Positions 46,641 through 58,749 are shown, counted from the first letter of the stretch. The stretch is 64,000 bases of DNA from Puniceicoccales bacterium (GCA_031280235.1 JAITHA010000022.1:1-64000); one strand, 5' to 3'. Notes: generated by a model not told the origin, from the sequence alone. Numbers and translations are program-made.

Positions 46641-49600
46641 ATGAAAATGGCCTCTCTTTTCCCTCTTTCTCCGAGCCGCAAGGCCGCGCAGGGCAACGCC
46701 AAGCGCGGGTTGGGCAAGATTGCGTTGCTGGCTGCTGCGTTGGCTGTCGCCCCTGCCGGGCTTGATGCTGTCGAATACACGTGGTACCCCACAGGCGTTT
46801 ATGAAGGGACGTGGGATATCTCGGGGAAGAATTGGACGGTAGCCTCTCCGTATGAGGAGCTCTGGGGCCCGGCCTCCCAAGGCCTAAACAGAGCCAATTT
46901 TGTCGGGATACCTAATGCGCTGTCTGTTTTTCGAGTGAATATCAGCTCTGCGGTGCGGCAAGCGGGAATCAGTATTTGGGGTGGGAATTGGCATTTTAGC
47001 GGAACCTTGAATGGCGAAAGCCCGATAGATATCAACAATGATGCCTCCCTCCGGTTTACCTCCGCGTCTGCCCTTGGTTCGGGTAGCATCGTTTTCGGGT
47101 ATGCCGGCAGAAATGCCCTCTCCTTCATAGGGACGAATAGTACGATCACCCTCTCGAATCCCCTCAATGTTCTCCAAGTGGACACCATGAGTTGGCCGGA
47201 ACTCTCCGTGCCCGATGCGGACTCAACCTTGGTGTACACGGGCGGCATCGTCACCGACGTATGGGCAATTCCGATGTACAAGACGGGGCTTGGTACTCTC
47301 GTCCTAGCGTCAACGCTTCCGGAGGAAGAAGGGACGATAGATTTCCACGTGCAGCGCGGTACCTTGGAGCTGGCGGCCAATTCCGGGTTGCCCATCGGTG
47401 GCGGCATGCTCAGCGTCGAGCGAGGGGCGCTGGCGCGTTTGGCATCTGAGAGCAGCAATTTGTTGAGCGATACCACGGGCGATGTCATTTTGTCGGAGGG
47501 CACTCTTGATCTGAATGGCCATGCGGAAACGGTTCCGCTACTGCATGTGCGCCGTTACTCGGAGGACGCGGATTATCCTCCCTCTGCCATCATCAATGGG
47601 GCGACCAATCCTGGTGTCCTCACGGTGCTGGGCCGTGGCGGTTTTGTCGGGCGGTTCACTGATGGGTTCCTGGAGCTCGGGGCTGGGGCGACGGTGCACT
47701 TGCTCGGAAACTCCGAGAACACAAAGGTCAGTTTTGAGGGGAGCCGAGGGAATGAGCTTTATTTCTCCGGCGGTACCTTGCAGATGGGCAGCGGGCTGAT
47801 CTTTGAGCAGGCATTCAACGACCTGCAGATGTATGCCGAGACAGGCGCTTTCAAGAATGAGACCAGCAGTCCCCTTCCGGTATATAGGCTTTACCTTCTG
47901 GGCAGAAATGAGACGGACATTTTCTCCGTCCATGGCGGACTTGTGGCGGAGGAGACGGTACTTCAGGGGGCGGGTTGCTTGCAGTTGGAAGCGGGAACGA
48001 CTTTTTCCACAGCACGCTTGGAAGGGGATGGCGCGATACGGAATTACTCCGGCAACACGGTTCAGATTTCCACTCTCGAAAAAGGGATGACGGAAGGCGC
48101 AATGCGCCTTGAAGCAGGGAAATTCGTCGTCACAACAACTTCTCGGGTAACCCTTGGCTCGCTTGAGTTGGCCCACGGAGTTGAGTTCGAGACTCCGAAT
48201 GGTGCGAGCTTCCGGCCTGCGGTGTTTGGAGGAGAGGTTCCCCCGGTGGTTGGCTTGGTGTCCGTTGGGGCGGGGAACAGGTTTCTGGCCACCGCGCAGG
48301 ATATTTCTTTTCGAAGCAATGCCTTGTTTGGTTTCGACTTTGACGATGCCGAGCAGCACTTCTCCGAGGCCATGCTTACCATTGAGGCAGAGCGTCTTCT
48401 CGTCGGAGATTCGGGTGCCGGGATTGGCTCAAGCACGGTGGACATCCGTAACGTGAGCAAGCTGCCCAGCGGCATTTATTCCCTGATAGACGTCTCGTCT
48501 GTCAACACGGTTGCTCCGGTGGTCACCACGGGCCAGCTTTTGCTCGATGGGCGTACCTACGTTCAGGTTCCACGCGGCACCTCGGGCGGGCGGTGGCTGG
48601 AGCTGCGCACCAATGACGGCCGCAAGCTTGAGCTCGTCGTCATGGACGCCACGACCAACACCAGCGTCATCTGGACAGACGCGGCGAATTCGCAGCTCTG
48701 GAAAAACGACGACGGCAACGGGGATGGGTGTAATTGGTACGCCAATGTCAACATCGGCCTCGTCTCCATCCCGGTGAATACTTACACGGACGGCGACAGC
48801 GTCTCTTTCTCCGCCCCTGCTCAAAATGAGCGCATTCACGTCACCGGGCTTGAGGTGAACGACGCGGCAGGCCTCATCTCCACGCTCCCCATCCAACCCG
48901 CCGATATGACCGTGGCCACGGGTGGGCCAGACGCAGGGTATGTTTTTGCTGGGGAAAAAATCATCGCGACGGGGGAGCTGACCAAGACGGGCTTGGGTCT
49001 CGTTTCTTTTGAGGAGGATATCAGCGCGCGCATCTTCCGCTTACAACACGGTGAGGCGAAGATTTACACCAACGGCAGCTTTGAAGACGGTGTGGAGGTA
49101 GACAATAACGCCGTGTTGCGCATCGGCTCAGGCGTGCCAGGCGCTTTGGCTGGGCTCTCGGCCAACGTCTCCCTCAACACTGCGAATAGCAAGCTGGTCT
49201 TCCATCTTGTTGGCAGCGGCGTGAACCAGCTCGTTAGCGAATACGCAGGCACGCTCTCAGGCATTGGCACTTTCCAGAAAGAGGGCGAACGTAGTGTCAT
49301 TATCCTGTCCGGAGCGAGTGATTTTAATGGCGACGTGCGTGTCTCCGAAGGCGGGGTGCGTCTTGTGAATGCGTTGACGGGCAGTTTTTCGTTGCACGTC
49401 GAAGATGGGGGTACCTTCGTCCTTGCCGACGCCGCCTCGGCAGATACTTCGGGCTCGGTCAACATCGAGGGCAACGGTGTGCTCACCATCGGTCATGCCA
49501 ACATCGTCAATGCTGCAGAGGTTCATTTCGGCGCAGGTAGCGTGCTCAACATTGGAGCCAACCTCGCCATTACTTCCACGGGCACCGTTTCCTTTGATGG

Positions 49601-52600
49601 CCCAGGTGCCAACCCAAGTGTCATCAACATTACCTCCTACGACGGTGTGGGCGAAAAAGTCATCATCCGGGCAGCCAGCATTGTCGCTCCGAATGGCTTC
49701 TCTGCTACGGCAAACGGCATGGTCATCCCGCAGGTTATTGCTTCCACGGACAGTTACATCACGGCGAGCCTGAGCGTTGTAGGTGCCGGGGATCTCGTGC
49801 TTAGGAGCTTCCTTGCGTGGAATAACACCCAGCCGGGTACCTTTCATGGCACTTTCAACATCAGCGAGGACCAGATCTTCACCATCAGCCAATTGACCCA
49901 GCCAAATGGCTTGCGCGACAATGCGGCAGCCGCTGGCGGCCTCGGCCTCGGTGGTTGGGACGGCACAACCCTCACCAAGCGAGGTTTGGGCGAGCTCGTC
50001 CTCGCCTCGCCGAATTCCTACACGGGCGATACCATTGTCGAGGCAGGCACGCTCACGATTCGCGATGCTCTCGCCACGGGAAATAATAGCGGGAAAGGCA
50101 TCATCGTCGAAGAGGGCGCGACCCTGAAAATCTCAACCATAGCGACGCTGATGTATAACAAGCCCATCGTCGGTGCAGGGCGCCTCGTCAAGGACGGCAA
50201 TTACAATGCTACGCTCACCTCAGCCAGCACCTACACAGGCGAGACACTCGTGAGTGCAGGCACGCTCACCATCACGGGCGCGCTTGGCGCAGCCGGGGAC
50301 ACGGCAAACTACGGCGGCGCGATAAAGCTCGATGGCGGTTCCCTCATCCTCAACCAGACGCGAGATCAGGTTTTAAGTGGGGTGATATCGGGCAATGGCG
50401 TGCTTACTAAGCGCAACACCAACACCCTCGCTCTTGGTGGCGCGCATTCCCACACACGCACTATTCTCGAGCGGGGGAATCTGCAAATTGGCTACAACTC
50501 TTCCGCGCCCGCCATCCTCTCCCTCTCTGGCGCCGTGGTGCTCCACCCGGATGCGCGCCTGCTCTTCGACTTGTTTGACTCGAATGTGAGCGATCTCCTT
50601 TCCGTCGGTTCCTTCTCCGTGCTGGGCGCTGGAAAGATCGAGTTCGATTTCAACGACAAGCTTGTTGGTGCATATACGCTCCTCCAGAGTGACAGTAGCC
50701 TTGAGGAGATCTTCTCCAACCCGAACGACCTCATTTTGACCAAGGTCGCAGGCATCGTGTTCGCAGATGACACCTTCACCACCAACTATTTGCTCAGCGA
50801 AGACAAGAAGAGCCTCATTTTCACCCTAGCGCTCAACTCAGACGACGGAGTGGATCCTGGGCCCGGGCCAGGGCCAGACCCCGAGCCATGGTCTCCGCCA
50901 TCAACCATCCACGACGTCACATGGGGCGGGCGCCTTTCTGGCAGGTGGAACACCACGGATGCCAACTGGAAATCCATCGATGGCTCGGAGTTGTGCTTTA
51001 TCCAAGGTGATTATGTGTCCCTCGGTGCTCCGGCCTCCCTTGTTGAGACGGTGATCAGCGTCGAGGCCGGGCAGGGCACGGCAAACGAAGTGCACGTCGC
51101 TGGCATGTCCGTCAGTGGTGCGGGGAATATCCGGGTGGTTGGTGGGGGCATTCACGGCTATGCTTCCAGCAATGGGGCCGGGGCATTTGTCAAAGATGGC
51201 AACGGGGTCTTCGCTTTCCAAAGCAACACGCTGCACTTCGAAGGCGGCGCACGCGTCAATGCCGGGACGCTCATCCTTGATGGTTCCTCGTTGGAAGGCG
51301 GCATCATTGTGGCGGCCAATTCTACGCTCTCGCTTGGGCAAAACGGGACGGGGAGCCGGGGGGCGGTCACTGGGCGCGTCGAGAACAACGGCGTCATCAC
51401 CGGCTCGGGTATCCTCACGGGGCAGGTGGTCAACAATGGCCTGCTCAAGCCGTCTGGCATGACGAACAAAATCGAAGTCGAAGGCTCACTCGACAATTCA
51501 AAAGGTGTTATCCACATTCAGGTCGCGGGCCTTGATCCGGGCTCGCATGGCCTCATCAGCTACAACGGGGCCCAGCCTCTCGCCCTCGGCGGTACGGTGC
51601 GTTTCGAGGTAAATCCGCAGTTCATCAAGGCGAATCGCAACGAAAACACCGGGCGTATTGAGCTCCCCGCGTTTCTTGAAAAAGTGGGCGAGGGCGATGC
51701 CTCTGCCGGAGCCAGCTTGGCCGTCGTCTTTACAGACATCTCCATCTACGACATCCAGCGCCACGGCAGCACAGTCAGCTTTAGTCAAGACATCGCAAAA
51801 ATCGGGAACTTCAACGGTGGTACCAAGGGCTTTATTCGGGAGCTGAACCGCCTCTATCTTGAAAACGATGCGCTCGTCATGAGCCTCTTGGATACGCACG
51901 GGCAGGCTGCTACTGACGAGGCGCGTGCTGCCGCCGTCACCGCCATCACCAAGGCCTCCCCGCTCTCCTTTGCTGCCTTGAGCGCCCTCACTGTCAACAG
52001 TGTCTCCGGCAGCCTTGCCTCTTTGCACGGGCGCCTCGAAAGCCGTCGCTATGAACGGGGCGCAGGTGGCTTCGAGACCTACTTCACCGCCAGCGGGAAC
52101 TTCATCCGCAACGACACGAGTGTATCCAGCCCAGTGTTTGACTCTAATGCCTACGGCATCAGTGCCGGCTTTGACACCAACGCCAGCAAGCACCTCTTCC
52201 TCGGCCTCAACCTCGGTGGCAACATCGGGCGCGCCAACATGCATGCCAGCGGCGGAAACATCCAACAGCAGGAATTTCGTGTCACTGCGTATGCCTCGGG
52301 AATGCTTAGCGATTCCATCTATGTGGACGCAGCTCTTTTCGGCGGATTCGCCAGCTATGACACCAAGCGCTATACCGTGCTCGGCGAACACAAGGGCGAG
52401 ACGGATGGCATTCATGCAGGCGCGGCGGTTTACATGGGCGGCGCGTTGCCGTTGACGCGCACTTCCTCCCTGAACCTCACCCCGTACGTCGGGCTCGAGT
52501 ATGTCCACGTCGCCACAGACCGCTTTACTGAGCATGGTACAGACGGGCTCTCCCCGGGTGTGGGCGCTGCGTACGTCGTTGATTCTTTCGCTCAAGATTC

Positions 52601-52922
52601 GCTTCGAGCAAAAATCGGCACCGCCCTCACTTGGGTTGGTGCCAAGGGTGGCTCTTTCGACACGCGCCTCTCGCTCAACTTCGCCTACGCGCGCGAGTTG
52701 CTCGATACAGACGTGGGAATCGGTGCACGTTTTGCTCGCGCCACTCACGGCAATTCTTTCAAGGTGGATGCACGTGCCACTCCGGCAGACGTCTTGCAAA
52801 TCGGCCCCTCAGCGGAGTTTGCTCGGGGTGACGCTTCCATCTCGTTCGGCTACAACTTCGAGACGTCTTTTGATGGCGAGACAGCTCACCAGCTCAATGC
52901 CACTTTCCGCCTACGGTTCTGA
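46641..52922 (+). CDS. Large autotransporter adhesin with beta-strand repeats (2093 residues)
   Basis: This is a second type V surface protein, related in design to the one at 21839-35263. The N-terminus has a long basic stretch ([23 protein letters not shown], split here as motif only) before the hydrophobic core [15 protein letters not shown] and cleavage near residue 44. The passenger (about 45-1780) is Gly/Ser/Asn rich. It has at least four autotransporter beta-strand repeats, e.g. [16 protein letters not shown] and [16 protein letters not shown], and a Pro/Gly/Asp-rich hinge [16 protein letters not shown] near residue 1405. The barrel (about 1790-2093) ends LNATFRLRF. It has no long homopolymer. 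Adhesion is inferred from family. Confidence 0.92.
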   Translation: MKMASLFPLSPSRKAAQGNAKRGLGKIALLAAALAVAPAGLDAVEYTWYPTGVYEGTWDISGKNWTVASPYEELWGPASQGLNRANFVGIPNALSVFRVNISSAVRQAGISIWGGNWHFSGTLNGESPIDINNDASLRFTSASALGSGSIVFGYAGRNALSFIGTNSTITLSNPLNVLQVDTMSWPELSVPDADSTLVYTGGIVTDVWAIPMYKTGLGTLVLASTLPEEEGTIDFHVQRGTLELAANSGLPIGGGMLSVERGALARLASESSNLLSDTTGDVILSEGTLDLNGHAETVPLLHVRRYSEDADYPPSAIINGATNPGVLTVLGRGGFVGRFTDGFLELGAGATVHLLGNSENTKVSFEGSRGNELYFSGGTLQMGSGLIFEQAFNDLQMYAETGAFKNETSSPLPVYRLYLLGRNETDIFSVHGGLVAEETVLQGAGCLQLEAGTTFSTARLEGDGAIRNYSGNTVQISTLEKGMTEGAMRLEAGKFVVTTTSRVTLGSLELAHGVEFETPNGASFRPAVFGGEVPPVVGLVSVGAGNRFLATAQDISFRSNALFGFDFDDAEQHFSEAMLTIEAERLLVGDSGAGIGSSTVDIRNVSKLPSGIYSLIDVSSVNTVAPVVTTGQLLLDGRTYVQVPRGTSGGRWLELRTNDGRKLELVVMDATTNTSVIWTDAANSQLWKNDDGNGDGCNWYANVNIGLVSIPVNTYTDGDSVSFSAPAQNERIHVTGLEVNDAAGLISTLPIQPADMTVATGGPDAGYVFAGEKIIATGELTKTGLGLVSFEEDISARIFRLQHGEAKIYTNGSFEDGVEVDNNAVLRIGSGVPGALAGLSANVSLNTANSKLVFHLVGSGVNQLVSEYAGTLSGIGTFQKEGERSVIILSGASDFNGDVRVSEGGVRLVNALTGSFSLHVEDGGTFVLADAASADTSGSVNIEGNGVLTIGHANIVNAAEVHFGAGSVLNIGANLAITSTGTVSFDGPGANPSVINITSYDGVGEKVIIRAASIVAPNGFSATANGMVIPQVIASTDSYITASLSVVGAGDLVLRSFLAWNNTQPGTFHGTFNISEDQIFTISQLTQPNGLRDNAAAAGGLGLGGWDGTTLTKRGLGELVLASPNSYTGDTIVEAGTLTIRDALATGNNSGKGIIVEEGATLKISTIATLMYNKPIVGAGRLVKDGNYNATLTSASTYTGETLVSAGTLTITGALGAAGDTANYGGAIKLDGGSLILNQTRDQVLSGVISGNGVLTKRNTNTLALGGAHSHTRTILERGNLQIGYNSSAPAILSLSGAVVLHPDARLLFDLFDSNVSDLLSVGSFSVLGAGKIEFDFNDKLVGAYTLLQSDSSLEEIFSNPNDLILTKVAGIVFADDTFTTNYLLSEDKKSLIFTLALNSDDGVDPGPGPGPDPEPWSPPSTIHDVTWGGRLSGRWNTTDANWKSIDGSELCFIQGDYVSLGAPASLVETVISVEAGQGTANEVHVAGMSVSGAGNIRVVGGGIHGYASSNGAGAFVKDGNGVFAFQSNTLHFEGGARVNAGTLILDGSSLEGGIIVAANSTLSLGQNGTGSRGAVTGRVENNGVITGSGILTGQVVNNGLLKPSGMTNKIEVEGSLDNSKGVIHIQVAGLDPGSHGLISYNGAQPLALGGTVRFEVNPQFIKANRNENTGRIELPAFLEKVGEGDASAGASLAVVFTDISIYDIQRHGSTVSFSQDIAKIGNFNGGTKGFIRELNRLYLENDALVMSLLDTHGQAATDEARAAAVTAITKASPLSFAALSALTVNSVSGSLASLHGRLESRRYERGAGGFETYFTASGNFIRNDTSVSSPVFDSNAYGISAGFDTNASKHLFLGLNLGGNIGRANMHASGGNIQQQEFRVTAYASGMLSDSIYVDAALFGGFASYDTKRYTVLGEHKGETDGIHAGAAVYMGGALPLTRTSSLNLTPYVGLEYVHVATDRFTEHGTDGLSPGVGAAYVVDSFAQDSLRAKIGTALTWVGAKGGSFDTRLSLNFAYARELLDTDVGIGARFARATHGNSFKVDARATPADVLQIGPSAEFARGDASISFGYNFETSFDGETAHQLNATFRLRF

Positions 52923-52995
52923 AAATCCGTTGAAAACAGCGTCTGCTTGTGCAAACGAGGCTGGCCTTAAAAGCGCGGGTGTGCACCGTGAGCCC

Positions 52996-53337
52996 ATGTT
53001 TGAGATTACCGGAACCATAAAAAAGATCTTTGAGGAGCAGACATTTGGCAGCAACTTCAACAAGCGTGAGTTTGTCCTGACCGTTGATGCCGAGCGTTTT
53101 CCGCAAGATATTAAGTTCGAGTGCGTGAAAGACAAAGTTGGTCTCATCGCCGCCTTTAAACCCGGTGACAGAGCCAAGGTTTTCTTCGACCTCCGGGGGC
53201 GCGAGTGGAAGGAGAATTATTACGTGAACCTCGTCGCATGGAAGATAGAGCGCACTGACGGCTCATCCGCAGTTGCCCCGGGCGACGAGGATGTCCAATC
53301 CGTTAGCGACCCTGGTCCTGAGGATATACCGTTCTGA
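52996..53337 (+). CDS. DUF3127 domain protein (OB-fold-like)
   Basis: The 113-residue protein starts [18 protein letters not shown], continues with [11 protein letters not shown] and ends in an acidic Pro tail (PGPEDIPF). The central [16 protein letters not shown] is typical of DUF3127, a small family with an OB-fold-like pattern. It ends with the acidic tip style of single-strand-DNA-binding proteins (DIPF). A nucleic-acid role is plausible but unproven. The ATG at 52996 fits the family N-terminus; the longer frame overlaps the autotransporter. It converges with guaA, 20 bp apart. Confidence 0.85.
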   Translation: MFEITGTIKKIFEEQTFGSNFNKREFVLTVDAERFPQDIKFECVKDKVGLIAAFKPGDRAKVFFDLRGREWKENYYVNLVAWKIERTDGSSAVAPGDEDVQSVSDPGPEDIPF

Positions 53338-53357
53338 CAGCCCAAGCCCCCGTGCGC

Positions 53358-54908
53358 TCATTCCCACTCAATCGTGGCTGGGGGCTTGGAGGAAATATCG
53401 TACACGACGCGGTTGACGCCCTTGACCTCGTTGATGATTCGCGTGGAGGCTCGCTGCAACAGCTCGTGCGGCAGATGTGCCCAGTTCGCCGTCATGGCAT
53501 CGGTACTGTTGACGGCCCTCAGGCCCACCAAGTGGTCGTAGGTGCGTTCGTCACCCATGACGCCGACAGTCTTTACCGGGATGAAAACGGCAAAAGCTTG
53601 CCATGTCTTGTCATACCAGCCCGAGTTGCGCAGCTCTTCAATGAAGATGGCATCGGCAGCGCGCAGAATATCGCAGTATTCTTTCTTCACTTCGCCGAGT
53701 ACGCGCACGCCTAAGCCAGGCCCGGGGAAGGGGTGGCGCCAGAGCATTTCCGCAGGCAGGCCAAGCTCCAGGCCCAAGGCGCGTACCTCATCCTTGAAAA
53801 GTTCACGAATGGGCTCGACGAGCCTGAGTTTCATTTTTTGTGGCAAGCCGCCGACGTTGTGGTGGCTCTTGATGGTGGCGGCAGGGTTACCGTCTATCGC
53901 GATGGACTCGATGACGTCTGGGTAAATCGTCCCTTGGGCAAGAAACTCGACACGGCTTTTACGCACGATTTTACCAAATTCCTCCTCAAAAACTTTGATG
54001 AATTCGTGCCCGATTATTTTGCGTTTCTTCTCCGGCGAAGTCACCCCCTTGAGTTTCTTGAGAAAACGTGCAGCACCATCCACAACGACGAGGTTCATCT
54101 TGAAGTGGTTGCGAAACATTTTCACAACCTGTTCGCGTTCATTAAGGCGCAGCAGCCCGTGATCGACAAAGACGCATGTGAGTTGCCTGCCTACAGCCTT
54201 GTGGAGCAGGGCGGCTACAACGGAGGAGTCTACCCCGCCGCTGAGGGCGAGCATAATGTGCCCTTCGCCGACTTGCTTGCGCACTGCCGCGATAGCGTCG
54301 TTGGCGAAGTTGGCCATTTTCCAATCCGCCTTGGTGCGGCAGATTTTGAAGAGGAAGTTCTTGAGGATTTTTTCGCCGTTTTTCGTGTGTTTTACCTCGG
54401 GGTGAAACTGCAGCCCGTAGAGTCGTTTTTGCACGTCCTCGATGACGGCGCAGTCAGAGTTTTCTGTACTTGCGACGATGTTCATGCCTTTGGGAAGGCG
54501 CGTGACCTTGTCGCCGTGGGAATTCCAGACGGTGAAAGTTTTTTCCCGGATGCCCTCAAGCAACTGTGAAGCGCTGTCCTTGCGTGTGAGGGTGCCGTTG
54601 CCGTATTCGCGGTGTGAGCCCCGGACGACGGCCCCGCCGTTCATCTCGGCGATGAGGTGCAGCCCGTAGCAGATGCCGAGCACGGGGAGCCCGAGCTTAA
54701 AAATGGCCGCGTCCGGGCGGGGGGAGCTTGGAGCTTTCACGCTGGCTGGCCCTCCGGAAAGAATGATGCCTACCGCGCCCTCAGCTTTCAACTTCTCGGC
54801 ACTTGTCGTGTACGGGAAAATGCGAGAATGAACGTGGCATTCGCGGATGCGCCTAGCGATGACCTGTGAATATTGGGAACCGAAGTCGAGAACAGCAATG
54901 ATGGCCAT
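53358..54908 (-). CDS. guaA: GMP synthase (glutamine-hydrolysing)
   Basis: GuaA aminates XMP to GMP with glutamine and ATP. The 516-residue protein has the class I amidotransferase domain (GICYGLHL with nucleophile Cys80; FHPEV with His169 and Glu171). The ATP pyrophosphatase loop SGGVDSS is at 223-229, and the C-terminal dimerisation domain includes RHPFPGPGLGVRVLGE and ends PPATIEWE. Length and order are standard. A 10-bp inverted repeat spans its last codons and the gap to the DUF3127 gene (53342-53351 with 53380-53389) but lacks a T run. It is divergent from the mutase gene. Confidence 0.97.
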   Translation of the reverse strand: MAIIAVLDFGSQYSQVIARRIRECHVHSRIFPYTTSAEKLKAEGAVGIILSGGPASVKAPSSPRPDAAIFKLGLPVLGICYGLHLIAEMNGGAVVRGSHREYGNGTLTRKDSASQLLEGIREKTFTVWNSHGDKVTRLPKGMNIVASTENSDCAVIEDVQKRLYGLQFHPEVKHTKNGEKILKNFLFKICRTKADWKMANFANDAIAAVRKQVGEGHIMLALSGGVDSSVVAALLHKAVGRQLTCVFVDHGLLRLNEREQVVKMFRNHFKMNLVVVDGAARFLKKLKGVTSPEKKRKIIGHEFIKVFEEEFGKIVRKSRVEFLAQGTIYPDVIESIAIDGNPAATIKSHHNVGGLPQKMKLRLVEPIRELFKDEVRALGLELGLPAEMLWRHPFPGPGLGVRVLGEVKKEYCDILRAADAIFIEELRNSGWYDKTWQAFAVFIPVKTVGVMGDERTYDHLVGLRAVNSTDAMTANWAHLPHELLQRASTRIINEVKGVNRVVYDISSKPPATIEWE

Positions 54909-55072
54909 GTAAGGTTACTCTGTAGAGGGATGGAATTGAGGGCCACAGGACAGCGGCTCCGCGCGCAGAAAGCAAGGTTTATGGCATGGCTGTGGCGCAG
55001 GGGCTCATTGTTTTCTTGTCGCATCGCAGAAACGGATGTTTCCTCCAGCTAAATTTTTTTTCTAAAAGAAAC

Positions 55073-56992
55073 ATGCCGAGCACAGACATTGCCAACGTGG
55101 AAAAACTTGCGAGCGAGTTTTCCGCAAATACCCACTCCGAGTGGAAAACCGCCGCCGAGGCTCTACTCAAAGGTGCGCCCTTCGACAAGATCATGCTCAC
55201 GCCCACGCCTGAGAGGATCACGCTTCAACCCATCTACGAGCCTGAGCTCCTTGGCGCTCTTCCGGCTGTGGCGACGCTCCCCGGCCAGGATGGTTTTCTG
55301 CGTGGGACGCGCACTGCGGGCTACCTCGCTGCACCGTGGGACATCGCTCAGGAAATCTCCGTTTCCGACCCCGCCGCTTTCAATGCTGCGCTGCTGCGTG
55401 ACCTCGGCGCCGGGCAAAACGCCGTGAGCCTCTCTCTCGACGGGCCGGGCTCCTTGCTCCTCGACGATGCCACTGCCGCCCGCACCGCTTTCAAGGACGT
55501 GTTGCCTGGCGCGCTCTCATGGCACTTCCACGCAGGCACGCGCACGCCAGCTGTCGCCGCGCTTTTTATCGACTGGCTTGCAGAACAAAAGGCGAACGCT
55601 GCCACCGTGCGAGGCAGCCTCAACTACGACCCGGCTGGCGTCCTTGCAGCCACGGGCGTGCTCGACATCGCGCTCGACAAAGCTTGTGACAACGTTGCCG
55701 CACTGGCCAAGTTGGCCGCCGCCAAGCTCCCGGGCTTCACGGCTATCGGCGTCGTCACTCGGGCCTACCACAATGCAGGCGCCAGCGCTGCGGAAGAGCT
55801 CGGCACAGCCATCGCCACGGGCCTCGCCTACCTGCGCGTTCTCGGTGAACGCGGTTTCCACATTGATGCCGCCGCTGCGCAGATAGCCTTTCACTTTTCC
55901 ATCGGCGGAAATTTCTTCGTCGAGTTGGCCAAGCTGCGCGCTGCCCGCACTCTCTGGGCACGCATCGTCGCCGAGCTCGGTGGCTCGCCCGCCGCGCAAG
56001 CCATGCACCAGCACGCACGCACAGGCCTTCTTAACAAGACGCGGCACGACCCCTATGTGAACATCTTGCGCACCACAACGGAGGCTCTCGGTTCTGTCAT
56101 TGCCGGTGTGGACAGCCTTACTGTGGGTACCTTTGACGAGTGCGTGCGCCTCCCCAACGAATTCTCGCGCCGCGTTGCCCGCAACACCCACGTCATCCTT
56201 CAGGAAGAATGCGAGCTGACCTCTGTCATCGATCCCTCCGGCGGCTCCTGGTACATTGAGCAACTCACGGACGACATTGCACGCAAGGCCTGGGAGTTCT
56301 TCCAGAAAATCGAAGCGCAAGGCGGCGTCTTTGCCGCAATAAAATCCGGCCTCATCCAGGAAAGCATTGCCGCCACGCGCAAGGAGCGTGAGAAACTCCT
56401 CGGACAGCGCCGCCTCTCCCTCGTCGGGACCAACCAGTACCCCAACATTCAGGAAGAACCTTTGTCAGAAACCGGCCTCCCGCCTCCCGTAGCCTCCTTT
56501 GCCCCAGCCGTGGAAACCGCCCCCGCGTTACCCACGGCGCGCCTCGCCACACGTTACGAAGCCTTGCGCGCAGCTGCCACGGCCTACAAAACACAGCACG
56601 GGCATGGCCCCCGGATCCACCTTGCCAACATTGGCCCTCTGCGTCGCCATAAAGCACGCGCCGACTTTACCCGGGGCTTCTTTGAAACGGGCGGTTTCGA
56701 AATCGCAGGCTCCGAAGGCGCGACCGACCCCGCTGTCATCGCCAAGGGCGCCTGCGACTCCGGCGCACAGCTCGTGGTCATTTGCGGGCACGACGAAGAC
56801 TATATCACCCAAGTCCCCGCCATCGCCCAAGCCCTCAAGGCCCAAGCCCCGCACCTCACCCTCATACTTGCCGGCAACCCAGGCGACAACGAGGCCGCCT
56901 ACAAAGCCGCTGGGCTTGACGCCTACATCTTTGTCAAGTCTGACAATTACGAGACGAACCGCCAATTCCTCGCCAAGCTCGGCGCGCTGTGA
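55073..56992 (+). CDS. mutA: Methylmalonyl-CoA mutase small (non-catalytic) subunit
   Basis: The 639-residue protein has the mutase TIM-barrel domain (about 1-430, e.g. RTAGYLAAPWDIAQEI, HFSIGGNFFVELAKLRAAR, LQEECELTSVIDPSGGSWYIE). The C-terminal cobalamin-binding-like domain (about 500-639) contains ANIGPLRRHKARADF and GATDPA. That domain lacks the DxHxxG motif that coordinates cobalamin in the catalytic subunit, the mark of MutA. The catalytic MutB partner is not adjacent: the next genes are nfeD and floA. The system interconverts succinyl-CoA and methylmalonyl-CoA. The ATG at 55073 is used because the longer frame has no family match. Confidence 0.88.
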   Translation: MPSTDIANVEKLASEFSANTHSEWKTAAEALLKGAPFDKIMLTPTPERITLQPIYEPELLGALPAVATLPGQDGFLRGTRTAGYLAAPWDIAQEISVSDPAAFNAALLRDLGAGQNAVSLSLDGPGSLLLDDATAARTAFKDVLPGALSWHFHAGTRTPAVAALFIDWLAEQKANAATVRGSLNYDPAGVLAATGVLDIALDKACDNVAALAKLAAAKLPGFTAIGVVTRAYHNAGASAAEELGTAIATGLAYLRVLGERGFHIDAAAAQIAFHFSIGGNFFVELAKLRAARTLWARIVAELGGSPAAQAMHQHARTGLLNKTRHDPYVNILRTTTEALGSVIAGVDSLTVGTFDECVRLPNEFSRRVARNTHVILQEECELTSVIDPSGGSWYIEQLTDDIARKAWEFFQKIEAQGGVFAAIKSGLIQESIAATRKEREKLLGQRRLSLVGTNQYPNIQEEPLSETGLPPPVASFAPAVETAPALPTARLATRYEALRAAATAYKTQHGHGPRIHLANIGPLRRHKARADFTRGFFETGGFEIAGSEGATDPAVIAKGACDSGAQLVVICGHDEDYITQVPAIAQALKAQAPHLTLILAGNPGDNEAAYKAAGLDAYIFVKSDNYETNRQFLAKLGAL

Positions 56993-57009
56993 CCTGCGTG
57001 CCCTGAGGA

Positions 57010-57600
57010 GTGCGCAGAGCCTTGAGTTGGAGCTTGCCGTCCTTTAGGGCAGCAGCAGTTTCGGGCGGTATGTTGCCACTCGCCCAAGTTGCTCAGGCTG
57101 CGCCTTCGGACTTGCCCTTTGGGGTCGTTGGGGTTGTCGCCTTGATGGCCGGTGGCCTCGTGTTGTTGGGTCTTGAGATTGTTTTGCCAGGGGCGATTTG
57201 TGGCATCATCGGCAGCCTCCTCCTCCTTTGTGGTGTCGTCTCCGCTTTCATCATCGGCGGCATGGTAGGCGGGGTTATCGCCCTTGGGGTCGCGCTTGCG
57301 GGCATCTTCCTCGTTTTTTGGTTTTACTTGAACGTGCTCCCTGAAACGCGAATCGGCAGGAAAATATTCCTTGATAGCACCGTTTCCGGAGCAGGCGCCA
57401 GTGCCCCGGGAGATGAGAGCCTTGTCGGTCGCGAGGGCATCACGCAGACGGTTTTTGTCCCGAGTGGCCTTGTGCTTGTGGACGGGCAGTACTACGAGGC
57501 CGTCTCGCAAAGCGGCTTCCTCGGTAGCGGCGAACACGTCGTGGTGCTTGGGCGCGAAACGCTGCGCCTCGTCGTCGGGAAGTCGCGCGCCAAGGATTGA
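57010..57600 (+). CDS. NfeD family membrane protein
   Basis: This is a short NfeD protein of up to 196 residues. There are three or four hydrophobic segments (about 35-105: [53 protein letters not shown]). The C-terminal OB-fold domain (about 135-190) reads [16 protein letters not shown] and then YYEAVSQSG. NfeD proteins accompany flotillin-like SPFH proteins, and floA follows 76 bp later. The start is uncertain. A GTG at 57010 lies 17 bp after the mutase, a TTG at 57022 follows GAGGAG, and an ATG at 57070 would give 176 residues. Confidence 0.87.
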   Translation: MRRALSWSLPSFRAAAVSGGMLPLAQVAQAAPSDLPFGVVGVVALMAGGLVLLGLEIVLPGAICGIIGSLLLLCGVVSAFIIGGMVGGVIALGVALAGIFLVFWFYLNVLPETRIGRKIFLDSTVSGAGASAPGDESLVGREGITQTVFVPSGLVLVDGQYYEAVSQSGFLGSGEHVVVLGRETLRLVVGKSRAKD

Positions 57601-57676
57601 CGACGCCTTGCAGAGAGCTTTGCCTATCGTGCGAATCTCTCTGCACAACATCAACAACACCACTCTACACAATACC

Positions 57677-58726
57677 ATGCACAGCCTCTCCCAACACTCC
57701 CACATCCTCAAGGCGGACTTCAGCGTCGGCTACGTCGGCCTTGTCGCGGCGGTCATCGTCGCCATTGCCGTCGCCATCATCGTCATCAACTTTTTAAATC
57801 TCTGGATCCGTGCGCTCTTTGCCAACGCCCGTGTGAGCCTCTGGCAGCTCTTTGGGATGAAGATGCGCCATGTGCCCGCCACGCTCATCGTGGACGCGCG
57901 CATCACCGCGATCAAAGCCGGCCTGCAAATCGGTACCGATGCTCTTGAGGCGCACTACCTCGCTGGCGGTAATATCGTCCACACCGTGCAGGCCCTCATC
58001 GCTGCCGACAAGGCGGGCATTCCTCTCGAGTGGAAAAAAGCCTGTGCGATCGACCTCTCCACACGGGGTACCAACAAGTCCGTTCTCGAAGCAGTGCTCA
58101 CCTCCGTCAACCCGAAGGTGATTGATTGCCCCAACCCAAAGAGCGGGCGCGTCACGATAGACGCCGTCGCCAAGGACGGCATTCAGGTCAAGGTCAAGGC
58201 GCGCGTTACAGTGCGCACTTCCCTTGAGCGCTTCATCGGCGGTGCCCAAGAAGAGACCATCATCGCCCGCGTCGGCGAGGGAATCGTCACCACTATCGGT
58301 TCTTCAGACAGCTATAAAATCGTCCTCGAAAACCCGGATCGCATCTCAAAGACCGTCCTCGAACGAGGCCTTGATGTCGGCACAGCATTTGACATCATCT
58401 CCATTGACATCGCCGACGTGGACGTGGGCGAAAACGTTGGTGCCCAGTTGCAAGCTGCGCAGGCTGAAGCCAACAAAAACATGGCTCAGGCACAGGCTGA
58501 AATCCGCCGCGCCGCCGCTGTCGCCGTCGAACAGGAGATGAAGGCCAAGGTTGAGGAAATGCGCGCCTTGGTGGTCGAGTCCGAATCCAAGGTGCCCCTC
58601 GCCCTCGCTGAAGCGCTGCGTACGGGCAAGATGGGCTTCATGGATTTCTACAGACTTGAAAACCTCAAGTCCGACACACAAATGCGCCACGCCATCGGCT
58701 TGGGCGATGAGCCAGCCAAGCAATAA
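57677..58726 (+). CDS. floA: Flotillin-like protein FloA
   Basis: FloA scaffolds ordered membrane microdomains. The 349-residue SPFH protein has one N-terminal membrane segment (about 20-45, [20 protein letters not shown]). The family stretch [23 protein letters not shown] and the SPFH domain (about 60-260) follow. An Ala/Glu-rich helix ([21 protein letters not shown], counted as a motif at about 275-310) and the end motif [19 protein letters not shown] complete it. It is the conserved partner of NfeD upstream. A small membrane protein follows 23 bp downstream. The start at 57677 is the only one matching the family N-terminus. Confidence 0.93.
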   Translation: MHSLSQHSHILKADFSVGYVGLVAAVIVAIAVAIIVINFLNLWIRALFANARVSLWQLFGMKMRHVPATLIVDARITAIKAGLQIGTDALEAHYLAGGNIVHTVQALIAADKAGIPLEWKKACAIDLSTRGTNKSVLEAVLTSVNPKVIDCPNPKSGRVTIDAVAKDGIQVKVKARVTVRTSLERFIGGAQEETIIARVGEGIVTTIGSSDSYKIVLENPDRISKTVLERGLDVGTAFDIISIDIADVDVGENVGAQLQAAQAEANKNMAQAQAEIRRAAAVAVEQEMKAKVEEMRALVVESESKVPLALAEALRTGKMGFMDFYRLENLKSDTQMRHAIGLGDEPAKQ

Positions 58727-58749
58727 CCACGCCTTGCGGCACCGCCTCA

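Noticed and set aside
53342-53389. 10-bp inverted repeat at the guaA end as a terminator
   Set aside because: The 28-nt loop and absence of a T run on either strand make it a poor terminator.
54909-55072. Cobalamin riboswitch upstream of the mutase small subunit
   Set aside because: No B12-box-like sequence or expected multi-stem layout could be seen in the 164-bp gap.
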